64,000 nucleotides of DNA from Areca catechu (taxonomy: Eukaryota > Streptophyta > Magnoliopsida > Arecales > Arecaceae), in assembly GCA_021397845.1 (NCBI GenBank), contig CM038043.1, forward strand, positions 33,782,501 to 33,846,500, read 5' to 3'. The notes beneath the pieces are model-generated. The model did no database searches. It was given only the letters and a program-made list of their open reading frames with translations, and was not told the DNA's origin. A program made the translations under genes and the position numbers. This document shows, one piece after another, positions 1 to 10,691 of the stretch. Positions within the stretch are counted from its first letter, which is position 1. Each line of letters starts with the position of its first letter.

Positions 1-1344
1 CTTTGATTAACTGAGCTGAGATGCTGCTTATCCACCACCCGAGTCTTGGCCACACCGCTCATCCACCGCCCGAGTCACCATCTCCACCACTTTCGGTCCA
101 TCTTCTTCCCCGACCGTTCTCCCATCTCCACCATCGTCATCCACCCATCTCTTTCTTTGTATCAAGCCATCCATTGAGCATCACCCATCTTCTTCTCGAT
201 GATGGGTCATCGATGGTGCACAGGCGAGTCCGAAGAAGCTCCGACATGGTCCTAGCGGTGGTAGCTATGACCCAAGGAGAGATGGCGGCGGCATTCGGGT
301 GACAGCAACCAATGGAAGGAGAAGGTGCATGGATCTCAAAGTAGTCAATGGCCCATGATTTCGCCTAATTTCTGAACTTTTGATCCAGATCCAAGAGCTA
401 GAAAGATGTTGACCGGTCAAACACCAATTGGAATAGTTGATAGAAGCCTAACACTATTGGAATTGGGCAAATTCATATCTAACCATTGAGTCCTGTAAAA
501 TTAAATATTAGCCACTCTTTTTATTCTTTTATTTAGATCCACACTGGAAATCCATTAAAACCTCTTCCCTATTAAACTCCATAAAAAGGCTCCTATACTT
601 CTACCTAGGATCATCAGTTTCCATAGCAATTATTGTACTAATTTATTTTCTTGCTCTCTTGTTTAGATCATTATATTAAGCTTGGAAAGAGGGAAATTAT
701 AGAGGAGATGCTGGCAACAGCGATGCATGGCTAGACTCCTTCAACCTGGGATGAAGATGAAGCCTGTAACTGGGTTCTATTTCTTTTTTTTGTACTTGAT
801 TCCTATGCAATAAAAATCATGCTCTTCTTTTATATATCTTTTAAGTTATTTTTTTTATCAAGATTTTGATATGGCATACATGGCTTACACTATCTATCGA
901 CATGCCATGATCTCATAATATGGTACATGCCTAAGAGGATAGATCGTAGTATAGTATATTAGATCCCTAACCTTGCAAATCAATTAGATAGTTTATACTC
1001 TAAATGGATGTATCATGATCTCCGATATAACCCATACCTAACAAGAGATATTCTAATCTTGAATATTTGCAAGAATTATTGTTATTGCAATATAAATAAA
1101 AGAAGATAAAACCTGTTTGTAAGGTGGATTTGAATTCCTAGGTTACTTCTCCTGATGTTTTGATTTAATTAAGTAATTAGTTATTATCTTTTAATAACTA
1201 CTACTCTTAATCTAATCCTTTACAATAGGTTTTTTTGCTATTTCCCATGAAATAATTGCTTTTGATTCTCGTGGGACGATCTCGACTTACCACTAGCTAT
1301 AGTAGTGAGTAGGTTTTATATTTGACCATCTACAATAATGATCA
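1..1344 (+). repeat. H 5' LTR (3' part)
   Basis: This stretch aligns along its length with 40041-41670, the 3' LTR of the same element. The first 460 bp or so of the LTR lie left of the window. It ends ...ATGATCA just before the primer site. A TATA-like CCATAAAAAGG occurs near 579-589 at the place where the 3' LTR has CTATAAAATGG. It has one copy of a segment that is doubled in the 3' LTR. A short His/Pro-rich reading frame at 21-302 lies in the LTR and is not taken as a gene. Confidence 0.85.
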
Positions 1345-1349
1345 AATTT

Positions 1350-1367
1350 TAGTATCATTGTCAGGGA
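1350..1367 (+). other. H primer-binding site, decayed
   Basis: TAGTATCATTGTCAGGGA follows the 5' LTR. It differs from the Asp-tRNA type site of Athila elements (TGGCGCCGTTGCCGGGG) only by C-to-T and G-to-A changes, as expected from decay of methylated cytosines. The related A1 keeps TGGCACCGTTGCTAGGA at 8252-8268. Confidence 0.7.
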
Positions 1368-2494
1368 CCCAGGCATGATTATTTCATAAGAAAATAAAAA
1401 AAGTAAAAAAAAATCTTTTTTTATGGTTATTGCTCACTTTTGTTCATTGCCTTTTTTTAGTTACTTTTGTTATTAGCTTACCTTATTTTCTTTTTAACAA
1501 AAGAAATTACTTTCCTTCTTTTCACAAATCCACTTCTAACCTAATTAACTTTTTGTTTTAACTAACTTACCTTAAAACCCAAAAAAAATCATAAGACACT
1601 TTCCATAAAATTTAATTAATTTAAGGAAATAAATAATAAACTTTAAAACTTCTTATTTGTTTAGATACCTTACTTGATTTGCATTGCATTTCTATAAAAT
1701 ACTTTAAGGGCATAACTCTTAAACAATATAAGGTGGGGATTTCATCACCCTTCCTTGGCCTACAAACCACCACCCTGCATATTGCATAACCCAAGCCTTA
1801 ATTTAAAATCAATTAGATGTTGGCCCCTAAGGATTTTCGAGCTCACTAGAACAAGGGATCCTGAGAGTTAGACTAGCTCAGAATTAACTGGTTTATTGGT
1901 GTCTAGGAAAGGGGTTCATGATAATGTAGCCCTGAAGGAAGGTGGTTCTTTAATTGGTTTTGTTTCTAACCTAGCCAATTTATTTGGTGTCTAAGGAAAG
2001 CAATGGGGGACCCCCATCAATCTTACCCTTAGTTGGCTAGTGGCTAGTTAGTATCTAACTTCGAAGACTTAAAAGCAACCTTGGCAGTTAGGAGCTGTCT
2101 AGATATAGGATAATCCTAGGATAGAGAGTCCATTATATGATAACTTGTTTGTGCTAACATAATCTTGACATAATTAAACCACCCTTCTCTATCATCTATC
2201 AATATAGGATTTTCTAGGTCTCTTATCTTTAAAATTCTTCTCTTTCTTTCTCCTTTTTTTTTCTCCTCTTAACAAAAAAATCAAAAAAAATTCTTGGTAA
2301 GACAAAAAGATGATTGGTCAGATACAATCTAAACCATATAAGATTAAAAGATCTGGATCCCACTAGACAACCCAAAAGTCTAATGGATTATTGCTACCTT
2401 GATCCTATTGAATGACCTCAAACCCTACAAGATTATTGGTACAAGATCGACTCTAACCAACCATTTAGAACGAGAGCCCAAGCTAACAATTTGA
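1368..2494 (+). other. H leader, non-coding
   Basis: AT-rich leader between the primer site and the gag-like frame. It has long A and T runs and no reading frame of note. It aligns with the A1 leader at about 7300-8251 on the other strand, so it is conserved family sequence, not unique DNA. Confidence 0.6.
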
Positions 2495-3084
2495 TTGATA
2501 TGTATCCTGATTTCATTCGAAGATGCATGCAATCTTACAAGTGAACTTGTAGGAACTAAACTAGCATCTATAATCCATATGATTGAGGAAGTCCTAGAAC
2601 ATAAAGGATATACCCAATTTTACTATGAGTCAGCATCTATGTACACAGCATGTGACTCACCAGACCATGTTGTAGAGGAATGTCCTTGATGCACCCAACC
2701 TAAAATGATTTATACAGGGGAGTGTAGTCAATAATAGATATATTTGAACCTTATGCCCCAAACTATAACCTAGGATGGGATCATCATCCCAATTTTATGT
2801 GGTCACAAGATGCAATACTAGAAACCCATAATTTTGACCAGCCCTACCTTAGGCCTAGCCAAATACTAAATAATCAACTAGGTTTGGATCTTGAGGAAGA
2901 ATCTAGTTCCCTAGAAAAAGCCCTGGAAGCTCTGGCTAAATCCCGTGTTGAACTTAATGCAACAATTGAGAGCACCAATGTTTCCTTAAATAGTTTTTAT
3001 ATAGACCACGGGCCAACATATAACTCCCAATACCTAGACTATTGTCTATTTGGATATGCAATGGAAACCATTAGCCATAGCTAA
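2495..3084 (+). pseudogene. H gag-like region with CCHC zinc knuckle
   Basis: Two open stretches (2495-2689, 64 codons; 2797-3084, 95 codons) lie in broken frames. The first ends with CTACDSPDHVVEEC, which fits C-x2-C-x4-H-x4-C, the nucleic-acid-binding knuckle of retroelement Gag. The second matches the A1 frame at 6554-6928 (shared MWSQDA and EKALEA blocks). The element has no recognisable pol, so this is probably a Gag remnant of a gag-only element. The rest of the protein matches nothing I recognise; the Gag call rests on the knuckle and on its position after the leader. Confidence 0.5.
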
Positions 3085-3226
3085 GAATGAAGAGAGCTAT
3101 GTAGTCAACCTGAGAGTGACCCTAAGGGATACAACCTTGTCAAAGCTTTAATATCCCTATAACTGTCCCTTAGCAATTGAGTATGACTCTTAGGAATGAA
3201 TAGATCATGGAGCAACCCTGTACAAT

Positions 3227-4294
3227 TGTCGCTGTTGTAAGCGGTCAAACTAAAACCTACTCACTACTATAGTTAGCGGTGAGTCAAGATTGTATCCTCG
3301 GGGATCAAGGATAACTATTTCACAGAAAAAAAAAGCAAAGGAATTATTTGTAAAGATTAGATTAAAAATAGTAGTTATGAAAAAAGATGGCAACTATTTA
3401 ATTAATTGAATCAAGATAGTAGAAAAAGTCACCTAGAAATCTGAATCCACCATGCACACTGGTTTCACCTTCTTTCTTCATATCACAATAACAATTATTC
3501 TTGCAAATTCAGAGTTAGAATAGTTTATTTCTTGTTAGGTACATATAGTATCCAAAGATCATGACACATCCTCTTAGAGTATAAACTATCTAATTTCTAT
3601 GTAAGTTTAGGGGTCTAATCTACCATGCTATGATCTACCTCTCTTAGGAACGTGTTGTATCCTGAGATCATAGTGCATCGATAGAGGGTGTAGGTGTGTA
3701 TACTAGATTAGTACCTCCATAAAAAAAAAACATACTTATTAGTGGCATTGAGTTGTGACCGGCGAGGCTTGAGCAGAGGAAGAGGCAGGCGACGACTGGT
3801 TCTCAGTGGCATTGGCGGCTGGTCAGATGGTGGCAGAAAGAGGAAAACTTGTTGAAGATAGTGGCTAGCCCTTTTGCAATCGTGAATGGCTCTCGACAGC
3901 ATTTTCGATGGTGGACGGCTTCCGGCGGGGCACGGTGGCGGAGAGCTTCGATGGCCGGATGGCTTGAAATGAAGCCTATGGTCCATGGGCAGGGGCATAC
4001 TGGTAGCAATGGCTGCACGTGGATCAGCTACGGTGCTGTAGACCGAGCGACCAGTCCACCATGGACCAGCTATCTAAAATTCATGCATCCCTTATAAAAT
4101 TGAAACTTGGATTTCAGGCTCATTCAAACTCCAATTTGGGTATCGTTTATGCTATTGGACTTCAAAAATCGAGCTCTTCTCATCCATGAACTCCTTTTCT
4201 ATAAAATTTCAATAAAAAGTATCAATTCTTAATAAATATATATTAATTAATCTTTATTTTAATAGTTAAATTGAGAAAATTAATAGACTTATCA
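3227..4294 (-). repeat. A1 3' LTR, internally deleted
   Basis: 1,068 bp. Against the 5' LTR it lacks the segment corresponding to 9510-10160. The joint is at about 3717, marked by a run of ten A residues (3721-3730). Where the LTRs align, this copy has many TG/CA in place of CG (compare 3770-3980 with 10170-10420). It starts (minus sense) TGATAAG next to the polypurine tract. Confidence 0.8.
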
Positions 4295-4307
4295 CACCTC
4301 CCAACTT
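4295..4307 (-). other. A1 polypurine tract
   Basis: AAGTTGGGAGGTG read on the minus strand abuts the LTR start TGATAAG. It matches the H tract AAGTTGGGGGATG at 39570-39582. It would prime plus-strand synthesis. Confidence 0.75.
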
Positions 4308-5535
4308 ACTCATTACTAGTCCCTTAGCAATGTATTAAAATGGAATCATGTGTCACTAAGATCCTCCTTTGCAAAACTGGATCTAGGCTTAAGGTTAAAA
4401 GCTAGCTAGTATTGCTAATTGAGTATTGAGTTTCTGAAGTAAATTTCATAATCGAAACTATCAGAAGCTTTCTTCTAGGCTCTTCTAAAGAACTACAACA
4501 CTTGTGTTTGTGATGGCCAACTTAGATTTCGGTATTTACTTATAAAGAACAATGGTATCTTCGCCTATCACTTACTTTGGTTAATTTTCTATACACCTCC
4601 ATATTAAGCACATGAGATGAAGTAGCTTTCACACTATCGGGTTTTTTTTCTTCTCTTTCTTTTTTTTGGTGTCTTCACATTGCTCACTTTTTGACGTGAA
4701 CAACAACGCTTACTTAGGCAAAGGTACTAGTTACTCGATGGAAATTCAATGTTTAGAACCTTTTTTTCGGGCAGGTAGCTCTTTTCCTCAATCTCAAGTT
4801 TCTCTCAATGGAGTGTACATTAATTATCAACTATTAATTTTCAGTAATACTTGAATCTCCAATTGGCCTTACAACTAATACCTAGTTTACTTCATTAGTG
4901 TGCATGTGCAGTGGAAGTGCTAATAGCCTTTAGATGATCTAAGAAGGCTACTAAAAGTTTGATCAGCTAGTCTACTCTTTGGCTCGCTATAGTAATTAGC
5001 CAATACTTTCTAACTCTATTACCTTTTTCTAGTCGGTTTTGTTAAAGAATTTTTTTCATGGCACATGATTCATAAAAGGTTTTCAAACTTTGCAAAAATT
5101 ACTAAGATATTTTCAAATATTTTTTTCAAAAGGTATTCCATTATCCCCCAACTTAATTCCTATTATCCTCAATGGAGTAAGGAAGAATAAAACAAAGAGC
5201 GATGCCACCTAGATGAGATATGCCTCATGTAATGCTAGGAGTGACCATGTAGAGCAATCCATTATTCCTAAAAAAAAATGAAAATCACTTAAGCAAAAGA
5301 TAAGATTGGGTTGCCTCTCAATAAGCACTAACTTTAACGTCTTTAGCTAGACCTCTCAACATTTTCATCCTCTTCTAGCCCAAATCTTGATGTAGGATTG
5401 TAATTCCCTACGTGATTCTGGTTCAGCTTTAGAATATTTCCTGCCTTGGACCATTGAGTAGCTTATTACCCTAATAGCTAACAATTTTTTTTATATCATT
5501 AGATCTAGGTATAACTTCAATATTAGTCGGGGTTT
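4308..5535 (-). other. A1 3' non-coding region
   Basis: About 1.2 kb without a supported gene. It contains, on the minus strand at about 5147-5183, an ATTGAGGATAAT...AAGTTGGGGGAT stretch that is also present in H at 38688-38710 and resembles the 3' untranslated region of Athila-type elements. Small open frames such as 4666-4854 are not conserved in H. Confidence 0.5.
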
Positions 5536-5736
5536 TTATGGACCTAAATCTATGTACTTAATGTGCTCACTATATGAAGGGAGTATTTTAGGATCCCCAT
5601 GTGATGCCTCTTCCTTCATAGGTAAAAGTTCAACCAGAAACATAAGGGGCTCAGCTAATAATTTAGACCTTGGCACAAGTCTTTTCTGATCTATAATTTG
5701 CCACTTCCTCCAAATCAATATCAATCCTGTCTCCAT
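5536..5736 (-). pseudogene. A1 conserved fragment, unknown protein
   Basis: 66 codons. The core SKLLAE...VELLPMKEEAS is also found in H at 38184-38507. Conservation between two copies in different states of decay suggests former coding sequence of the family. No domain is recognised. Confidence 0.4.
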
Positions 5737-6014
5737 ATATCGTTTTAATTTTAGATAAATTTTGTGGTAGTTCTCAAAAGTAGTACCAAATACAAAGAAA
5801 TTAGATAAAAGTTTTAAATTTGTTAGCCCCCATAGGCACTATGTCCCACTGAACATCATTTTTATATATATTTAGAACACCTATAATTTGGGCTTCTTGA
5901 TTACATGCTACCGGTAAGTATCAGTGGATGTAGCAGGAAGTGGCTTCGATTCTAGGTCAGGTGGTGATTCTAACAAGAGAAACTACTAGGGGCTTGGGTG
6001 ATGGCTCATATTGC

Positions 6015-6563
6015 TTATCCATGGTCAAGGGGTGTGGTAAAGTAAGGTGTTTCTACTAGGTCATTTATCTCTAGGGTACCACCCTCTATATCAAGATCAT
6101 CCATCTCAAAGTGAGCCAAACTAGGATTTAACGAATCATAGGGTGAACTTTCATGCATGGCTTCCTCTGTTACATTATACATTTGTGATCCTCGGGAAGT
6201 CTCAGTCAATTCCATCATTGCACATATTTGTTTTTCCTTCCCATTGAAAGTAATGGACATTTCTAGGATTCTTGGGATTGGGACTATAAGTAAGTTAAGT
6301 GATGATGGAAGTGGTTCATCCCTCCATTTTGATTTTTCTTCATATATTTCTATCTTAGTCAAATTATCTAGGTTGGTCTCTTTGGTTGTGTAGGGTTGTT
6401 CTATGACCAATTCATTCCTAAGAGTCATATTCGATTGCTTAAGGGTTATTATATTGATATTAAAATTTTTAATCAGGTATTGTCCCTCAGGATGACTCTC
6501 GAGTTGACTAGGAAACTCTTCTTCATTAGTAGCTATGGCTAATGGTTCCAATTTCATCTCCAA
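6015..6563 (-). pseudogene. A1 182-codon frame of unknown function
   Basis: The longest open frame of this element family. The predicted product is acidic, with no zinc finger, protease or polymerase motif. The equivalent sequence in H is the piece hit by all three large insertions: the A1, T1 and T2 sites correspond to 6385-6389, 6376-6380 and 6220-6224 here. It lies downstream of the gag-like region in the element's sense, so it may be a C-terminal Gag part or a separate product. It overlaps the next upstream frame by 10 bp. Confidence 0.45.
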
Positions 6564-7300
6564 TGGGCATGAGGTTGGGTGTTAGAAGTTATACATTGGC
6601 CCGTGGTTTGCATGAAACTATTGAAGGTAGCATTAGTGCTCTTAATTGTAGCTTCAAGGTCAGCACGGGCTTTAACCATAGCTTCTAGGGCTTTTTCTAC
6701 GGGGCTGGGTTCCTTCTCATGATCTAAACTTGGTTGATGATCAAGTGCTTGGTTAGGCCTAGAATAAGGCTGATAAAAATCATGGGCTCCTAGTGTTGCA
6801 TCTTGTGACCACATAAAATTGGGATGATGATCCCATCTTGGGTTATAGGTTAGGGTATAAGGTTCAATTATACATCTATCATTGGATGCACTCCCCTGTG
6901 TAAACCAGTTTTGGATTGGGTGTATCAAGTAAGGACATCTCTTTACAACATGTCTAGTGCATCACATGCTGTGCACATAGGTGCTAGCACATGATGAAAT
7001 TGGGTATATCCTCTACGTTATAAGACCTCAATCCTATGGCTCAATGATGCCATTTTAGTTCGTATAGGTTCTCTTGGATGATTGTATGCATCTTCAAATC
7101 TCATGAAATTAGGATGCATATCAATCTATTATTGTTGATTCATGAAATTGTTAGCTTGGGCTCTTATTTTAAACGATCGGTCAACCTCAATCTTATCCCC
7201 ATACTCTTGTAGGGTTCGAGGTCATTCATTAGGATCAGGAAAACAATATTCCATTAAGCTCTTTGGTCGTTCAATAGGATCCATGACCTTTTAATTGTAT
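6554..7300 (-). pseudogene. A1 gag-like region, decayed
   Basis: The 124-codon frame 6554-6928 matches the H frame at 2797-3084. Upstream (6930-7010) the zinc-knuckle block equivalent to H CTACDSPDHVVEEC is present but broken by stops and lost residues. Further upstream the sequence parallels H 2340-2520. It is read as the remains of a Gag-like gene by comparison with H. Confidence 0.5.
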
Positions 7301-8251
7301 ATAGTTTAGATTGAATCATCTAACCAACTATTCTTTTATCTTGGCAGGAATTTTTTTTTTGATTTTTTTTGTTTTGTTCAAAGAAAGAAAAAAAGAAGAA
7401 TTCTAAGATGAGAAATCCTAAGGATTCTAAATCTATAGATGATAGAGAAGGGTGATTTAATTAGGTTAAACTTTTGTTAGCAAAATAAATTATCACATAT
7501 TAGACTCTCTATCCTAGGGTTTTCTATATCTAGACAGCTCCTAATTGCCAAGGTTGCCTTTGAATCTTCATAGTCAGAAACTAACTAGCCACTGACCAGG
7601 TAAGGGTAAGGTTGGTGGGGGTCTCTCCATTGCTTTTCTTAGATACCAAATAAATTGGCTAGGTCAGATAATGGAACCAATTAAAGAACCACCTTTCTTC
7701 AGGGCTACATCATCTTTGAACCCCTTTCCTAGACACCAGTAAACCATGTAATACTGAGCTAGTCCAACTCTTAGGATCCCTTGTCTTAATGAGCTTGAAA
7801 TCCTTGGGGCCAATGTTTAATTAATTTTAATTAAAGGCTCGGGTTATACAATATGCAGGTGGTGGTTTGTGGCCCAAGGAAGGGTAACGACATCCCCACT
7901 TTATATTATTTAGGGGTTATGATCTTAAAGTATTTTATAGAAATACAATGCAAATCAAACAAGGTGTCCAACAGGTTAAGAAGTCTTTTAAGGTTTATTA
8001 ATTTGTTTCATTAAATTAATTACATTTTATGGAAGGGTGTCTTAGGATTTTCTTATGGGTTATTTAAGATAAGTTATTTAAAAGGAAAAGTTAATTAGGT
8101 TAGAAGTTGGTTTATAAAAAGAAGGGAAAAAATTACGTTAGAAGAAAATAAGAAAGTCCAGTAGTCAAAGTAACTAAAAAAGGTAATAAACTAAAAAGAG
8201 CAATAACTATATTTTTCTTTTATTTTTTTTCATGAAACAATCATGCCTTGA
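7301..8251 (-). other. A1 leader, non-coding
   Basis: AT-rich leader between the primer site and the gag-like region. It is homologous to the H leader at 1368-2340 and has no open frame. Confidence 0.55.
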
Positions 8252-8268
8252 TCCTAGCAACGGTGCCA
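8252..8268 (-). other. A1 primer-binding site (Asp-tRNA type)
   Basis: The minus strand reads TGGCACCGTTGCTAGGA four bases inside the 5' LTR end. It is close to the Asp-tRNA site of Athila elements (TGGCGCCGTTGCCGGGG) and better kept than the H copy. Confidence 0.75.
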
Positions 8269-8763
8269 AATTTGATCACTACCGTAAGCGGTCAAAAATA
8301 AAACCTACTCATTACTATAGTTAGCGGTGAGTCGGGATCGATCCTCGGGGATCAAGGGCAACTATTTCAGAAAAAGAAAAGTAAAGGAAAATTGTTTGTA
8401 AAGATTAGATAAAAATGGTAGTTATGAAAAAGATAGCAACTATTTAATTAATTAAATCAAGATAATAGGAAAAGTCACCTGGAAATCTGAATCTATCATG
8501 CACACTGGTTTTACCTTCTTTTCTTCATATTACAATAATAATTATTCTTGCAAATACAGAGTTAGAATAGTTTATCTCTTATTAGGTATGTGCCGTATCC
8601 AGAGATCACGGTACGTCCTCTTAGAGTATAAACTATCTAATTTTTATGCTAGTTTAGGGATCTAATCTACCATGCTATGATCTATCTCTTTTAGGCACGT
8701 GCTTTATCCTGATATCACAGCCCATCGATAGAGGGTGTATGTCATGTATGCTAGATTAGTACC

Positions 8764-9504
8764 TGTTGTACCCATCCGCAGATCTTGGGTCGGACCGGCC
8801 CCATGCGCCTGACCGGTTGACCCTTGAAGGACGGTCTGAAAGACCCACCGGAAGGCCGACCCAGGCTGAGCCGAGCGGCTCTCTTCTGCCAAAGATATGG
8901 CTGACCCACCTGAGAACCTCAGAGAGCTGTCAAACGCCTCCCCTGCGCGCGCATTGGCTCCTGGGAACTCCTGGCGAACACCCCAGTTGGCCAGATGACC
9001 CTCTTCAGCTGAGGCCGACCCACCATTAAGGAACCGCTCAAAGCTCCAAAAGCCCCTCTCTAGTAAATTCTGACATTCTGTTGCAACTAACTCCACCATG
9101 TGGCCACGACTCTGCGCCACCAGGCAATTACCCTGATCCTCCTAACGGCGCCGCCAGGCCACGATCCTGCTACCGCGCCAGGCCACGACCCTGCCACCAT
9201 GCCAGCTCTCCCAGATGCAAATCAGGGCTTTTTCAGCCTGTCATTTAACGAAATTTGTCCGCACTCCATGCCTATAAAAGGCACCCGGGGACCTCCGCGA
9301 AATGTGAAGTACTCCTTCCCTATCACGAGCGATTTTCTCTTGTAACTCTCTTCATTATATTGCTCCAATCCCTCCTCTAACTTAAACATCGAAGTGTCCC
9401 CCGCCGGAGCACCTTCGGTGCCCAGGGGACTTCGTGCAGGTCGACCGGTGAAGGAGCTCTCCAGCGTGCCCGCCAAGCCCGGTCCAGGTGGAGGCGCAGC
9501 AACA
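8764..9504 (+). mobile_element. L1: solo LTR of a Tat-like gypsy element
   Basis: 741 bp with ends TGTTG...CAACA and flanking GTACC (8759-8763) / GTATC (9505-9509). There is no second LTR or interior, so it is a solo LTR left by LTR-LTR recombination. TATAAAAG at 9273-9280 is a likely core promoter. The block ATCGAAGTGTCCCCC at 9388-9402 and the following GCAGGTCGACCGG are shared with the T1 LTRs, which points to the same lineage. Reading frames inside it are not conserved. Confidence 0.85.
9273..9280 (+). promoter_or_regulatory. L1 TATA box
   Basis: TATAAAAG in a typical LTR position, with a G/C-rich stretch just downstream. It would mark the U3/R boundary about 30 bp further on. Confidence 0.5.
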
Positions 9505-10691
9505 GTATCTCAATAAAATCAATAGATATAGATGAGAACAACATACCTTTATTGTTTAGGAATTAAATATAAAATGAAGCAAAAAGCTTGAGTACAACCT
9601 TCAACTTTCTCTCAGGTTGAAGGAGTCTAACCGTGCATCGCTGCCGCCAGCATCTCCTCCATGATTTTCCTTTTGCCAAGCCTAATATAATGATCTAAAA
9701 AAATAATAATAATAACTTAGATAAAATTTATTGAAAATTTAATACTTGGACTGTTACCTGGGACTTTTAATAGAGCTCGTTTAGAGCTTCCTTCCGGTCA
9801 AATCTGAAGTCAACCATGCTAAAATTAATGAGATATCGCAAGAAAGCTCCTTGGCCGTCCATTTTACATCACAGATAGCAGACAGCGCCAAATAAATCGT
9901 GCGTCGCAGCTCTCTTTCCTTCTCGGCCGAACAGCGTCCGATCCGGACTCTTCGTTGAATCCCGATCCCGGATCGAAGCCTGCGATCCTTCTTTGACTGG
10001 AACTAGGATGCCTCCCCCAATTGCGGCGGAGCTAGCGGCGGCGTTGGCGGCGGTAGTCGGACGGCTGGCGAGCAGCAGGTGGCGTTGGTTGGCACGGTGA
10101 CAGGGAACCACAGAGAAAGAAGAAGTCGGCTCGGGACCGATGGCCGGAGCTTGGACAGGGGGCGGCGACCAGCGGGGCTTGAGCGGAGGAGGCAGAGGCA
10201 GGCGACGAGCGGTTCTCAGTGGCGTTGGTGGCCGGTCGGACGGTGGCGGAAAGAGGAAAACTCGCTGAAGATAGTGGCCGGCCCTTTTCCGGTCGTGAAC
10301 GGCTCCCGGCGGCGTCCCGATGGTGGACGGCTTCTCGGCGGCAAGGGGAACGGTGGCGGAGAGCTCCGGTGGCCGGACGGCTCGAAACGAAGCCTGTGGT
10401 CGACGGGCAGGGTCGTGGACCGGGTGGACCAGCTTCGGTGTTGTAGACGTGACCGGCCGCTCTAATTGGTGCATCATTATAAAATTGAAACTTGGATTTC
10501 AGGTTCAATCGAACTCCGATTTAGATATTATTTATATCGTTGGACTCCAAAAATCAAACTTTTTCATCCATAAATTATTTCATATAAGATTTTAATAAAA
10601 AATATTAATTCTTAATAAATATATATTAATTAATCTTTATTTTAATGGTTAAATTGAAAAAATTAATAGACTCATCAACAACCAAAGAGAC

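Larger units (their letters stand above)
3227..10677 (-). mobile_element. A1: Athila-like non-autonomous element, same family as H
   Basis: A complete element on the minus strand, bounded by TG...CA ends and a 5 bp duplication ACAAT (3222-3226) / ACAAC (10678-10682). The 5' LTR is 8273-10677, the interior 4295-8272 and the 3' LTR 3227-4294. It shares LTR ends, primer site, polypurine tract and interior with H, into which it is inserted in the opposite orientation. The interior has a gag-like zone and an unknown 182-codon frame but no pol. The 5' LTR is much longer than the 3' LTR because it holds the solo LTR L1 and because the 3' LTR lacks about 650 bp. Confidence 0.85.
8273..10677 (-). repeat. 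A1 5' LTR with a nested solo LTR
   Basis: 2,405 bp including L1 (741 bp), so about 1.66 kb of its own. It starts (minus sense) TGATGAGTC at 10677 and ends TGATCA at 8273. The block 9890-10480 is GC-rich and keeps many CpGs (GCGGCGG runs), unlike the same block in the 3' LTR. Open frames on both strands of that block (9869-10595) come from its base composition and are not taken as genes. Confidence 0.85.

Noticed and set aside
21..302. His/Pro-rich frame near the left edge
   Set aside because: It lies inside the H LTR, and the matching LTR at 40061-40340 does not keep the frame.
1..4294. A long inverted repeat formed by 1-1344 and 3227-4294, suggesting one foldback element
   Set aside because: The two arms are LTRs of two different insertions of one family in opposite directions. 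The A1 target-site duplication and rejoining of H explain it fully.
9869..10595. Several long overlapping frames on both strands in a GC-rich block
   Set aside because: The block is part of the A1 5' LTR; the other LTR has the same sequence with broken frames. GC content alone yields few stops.
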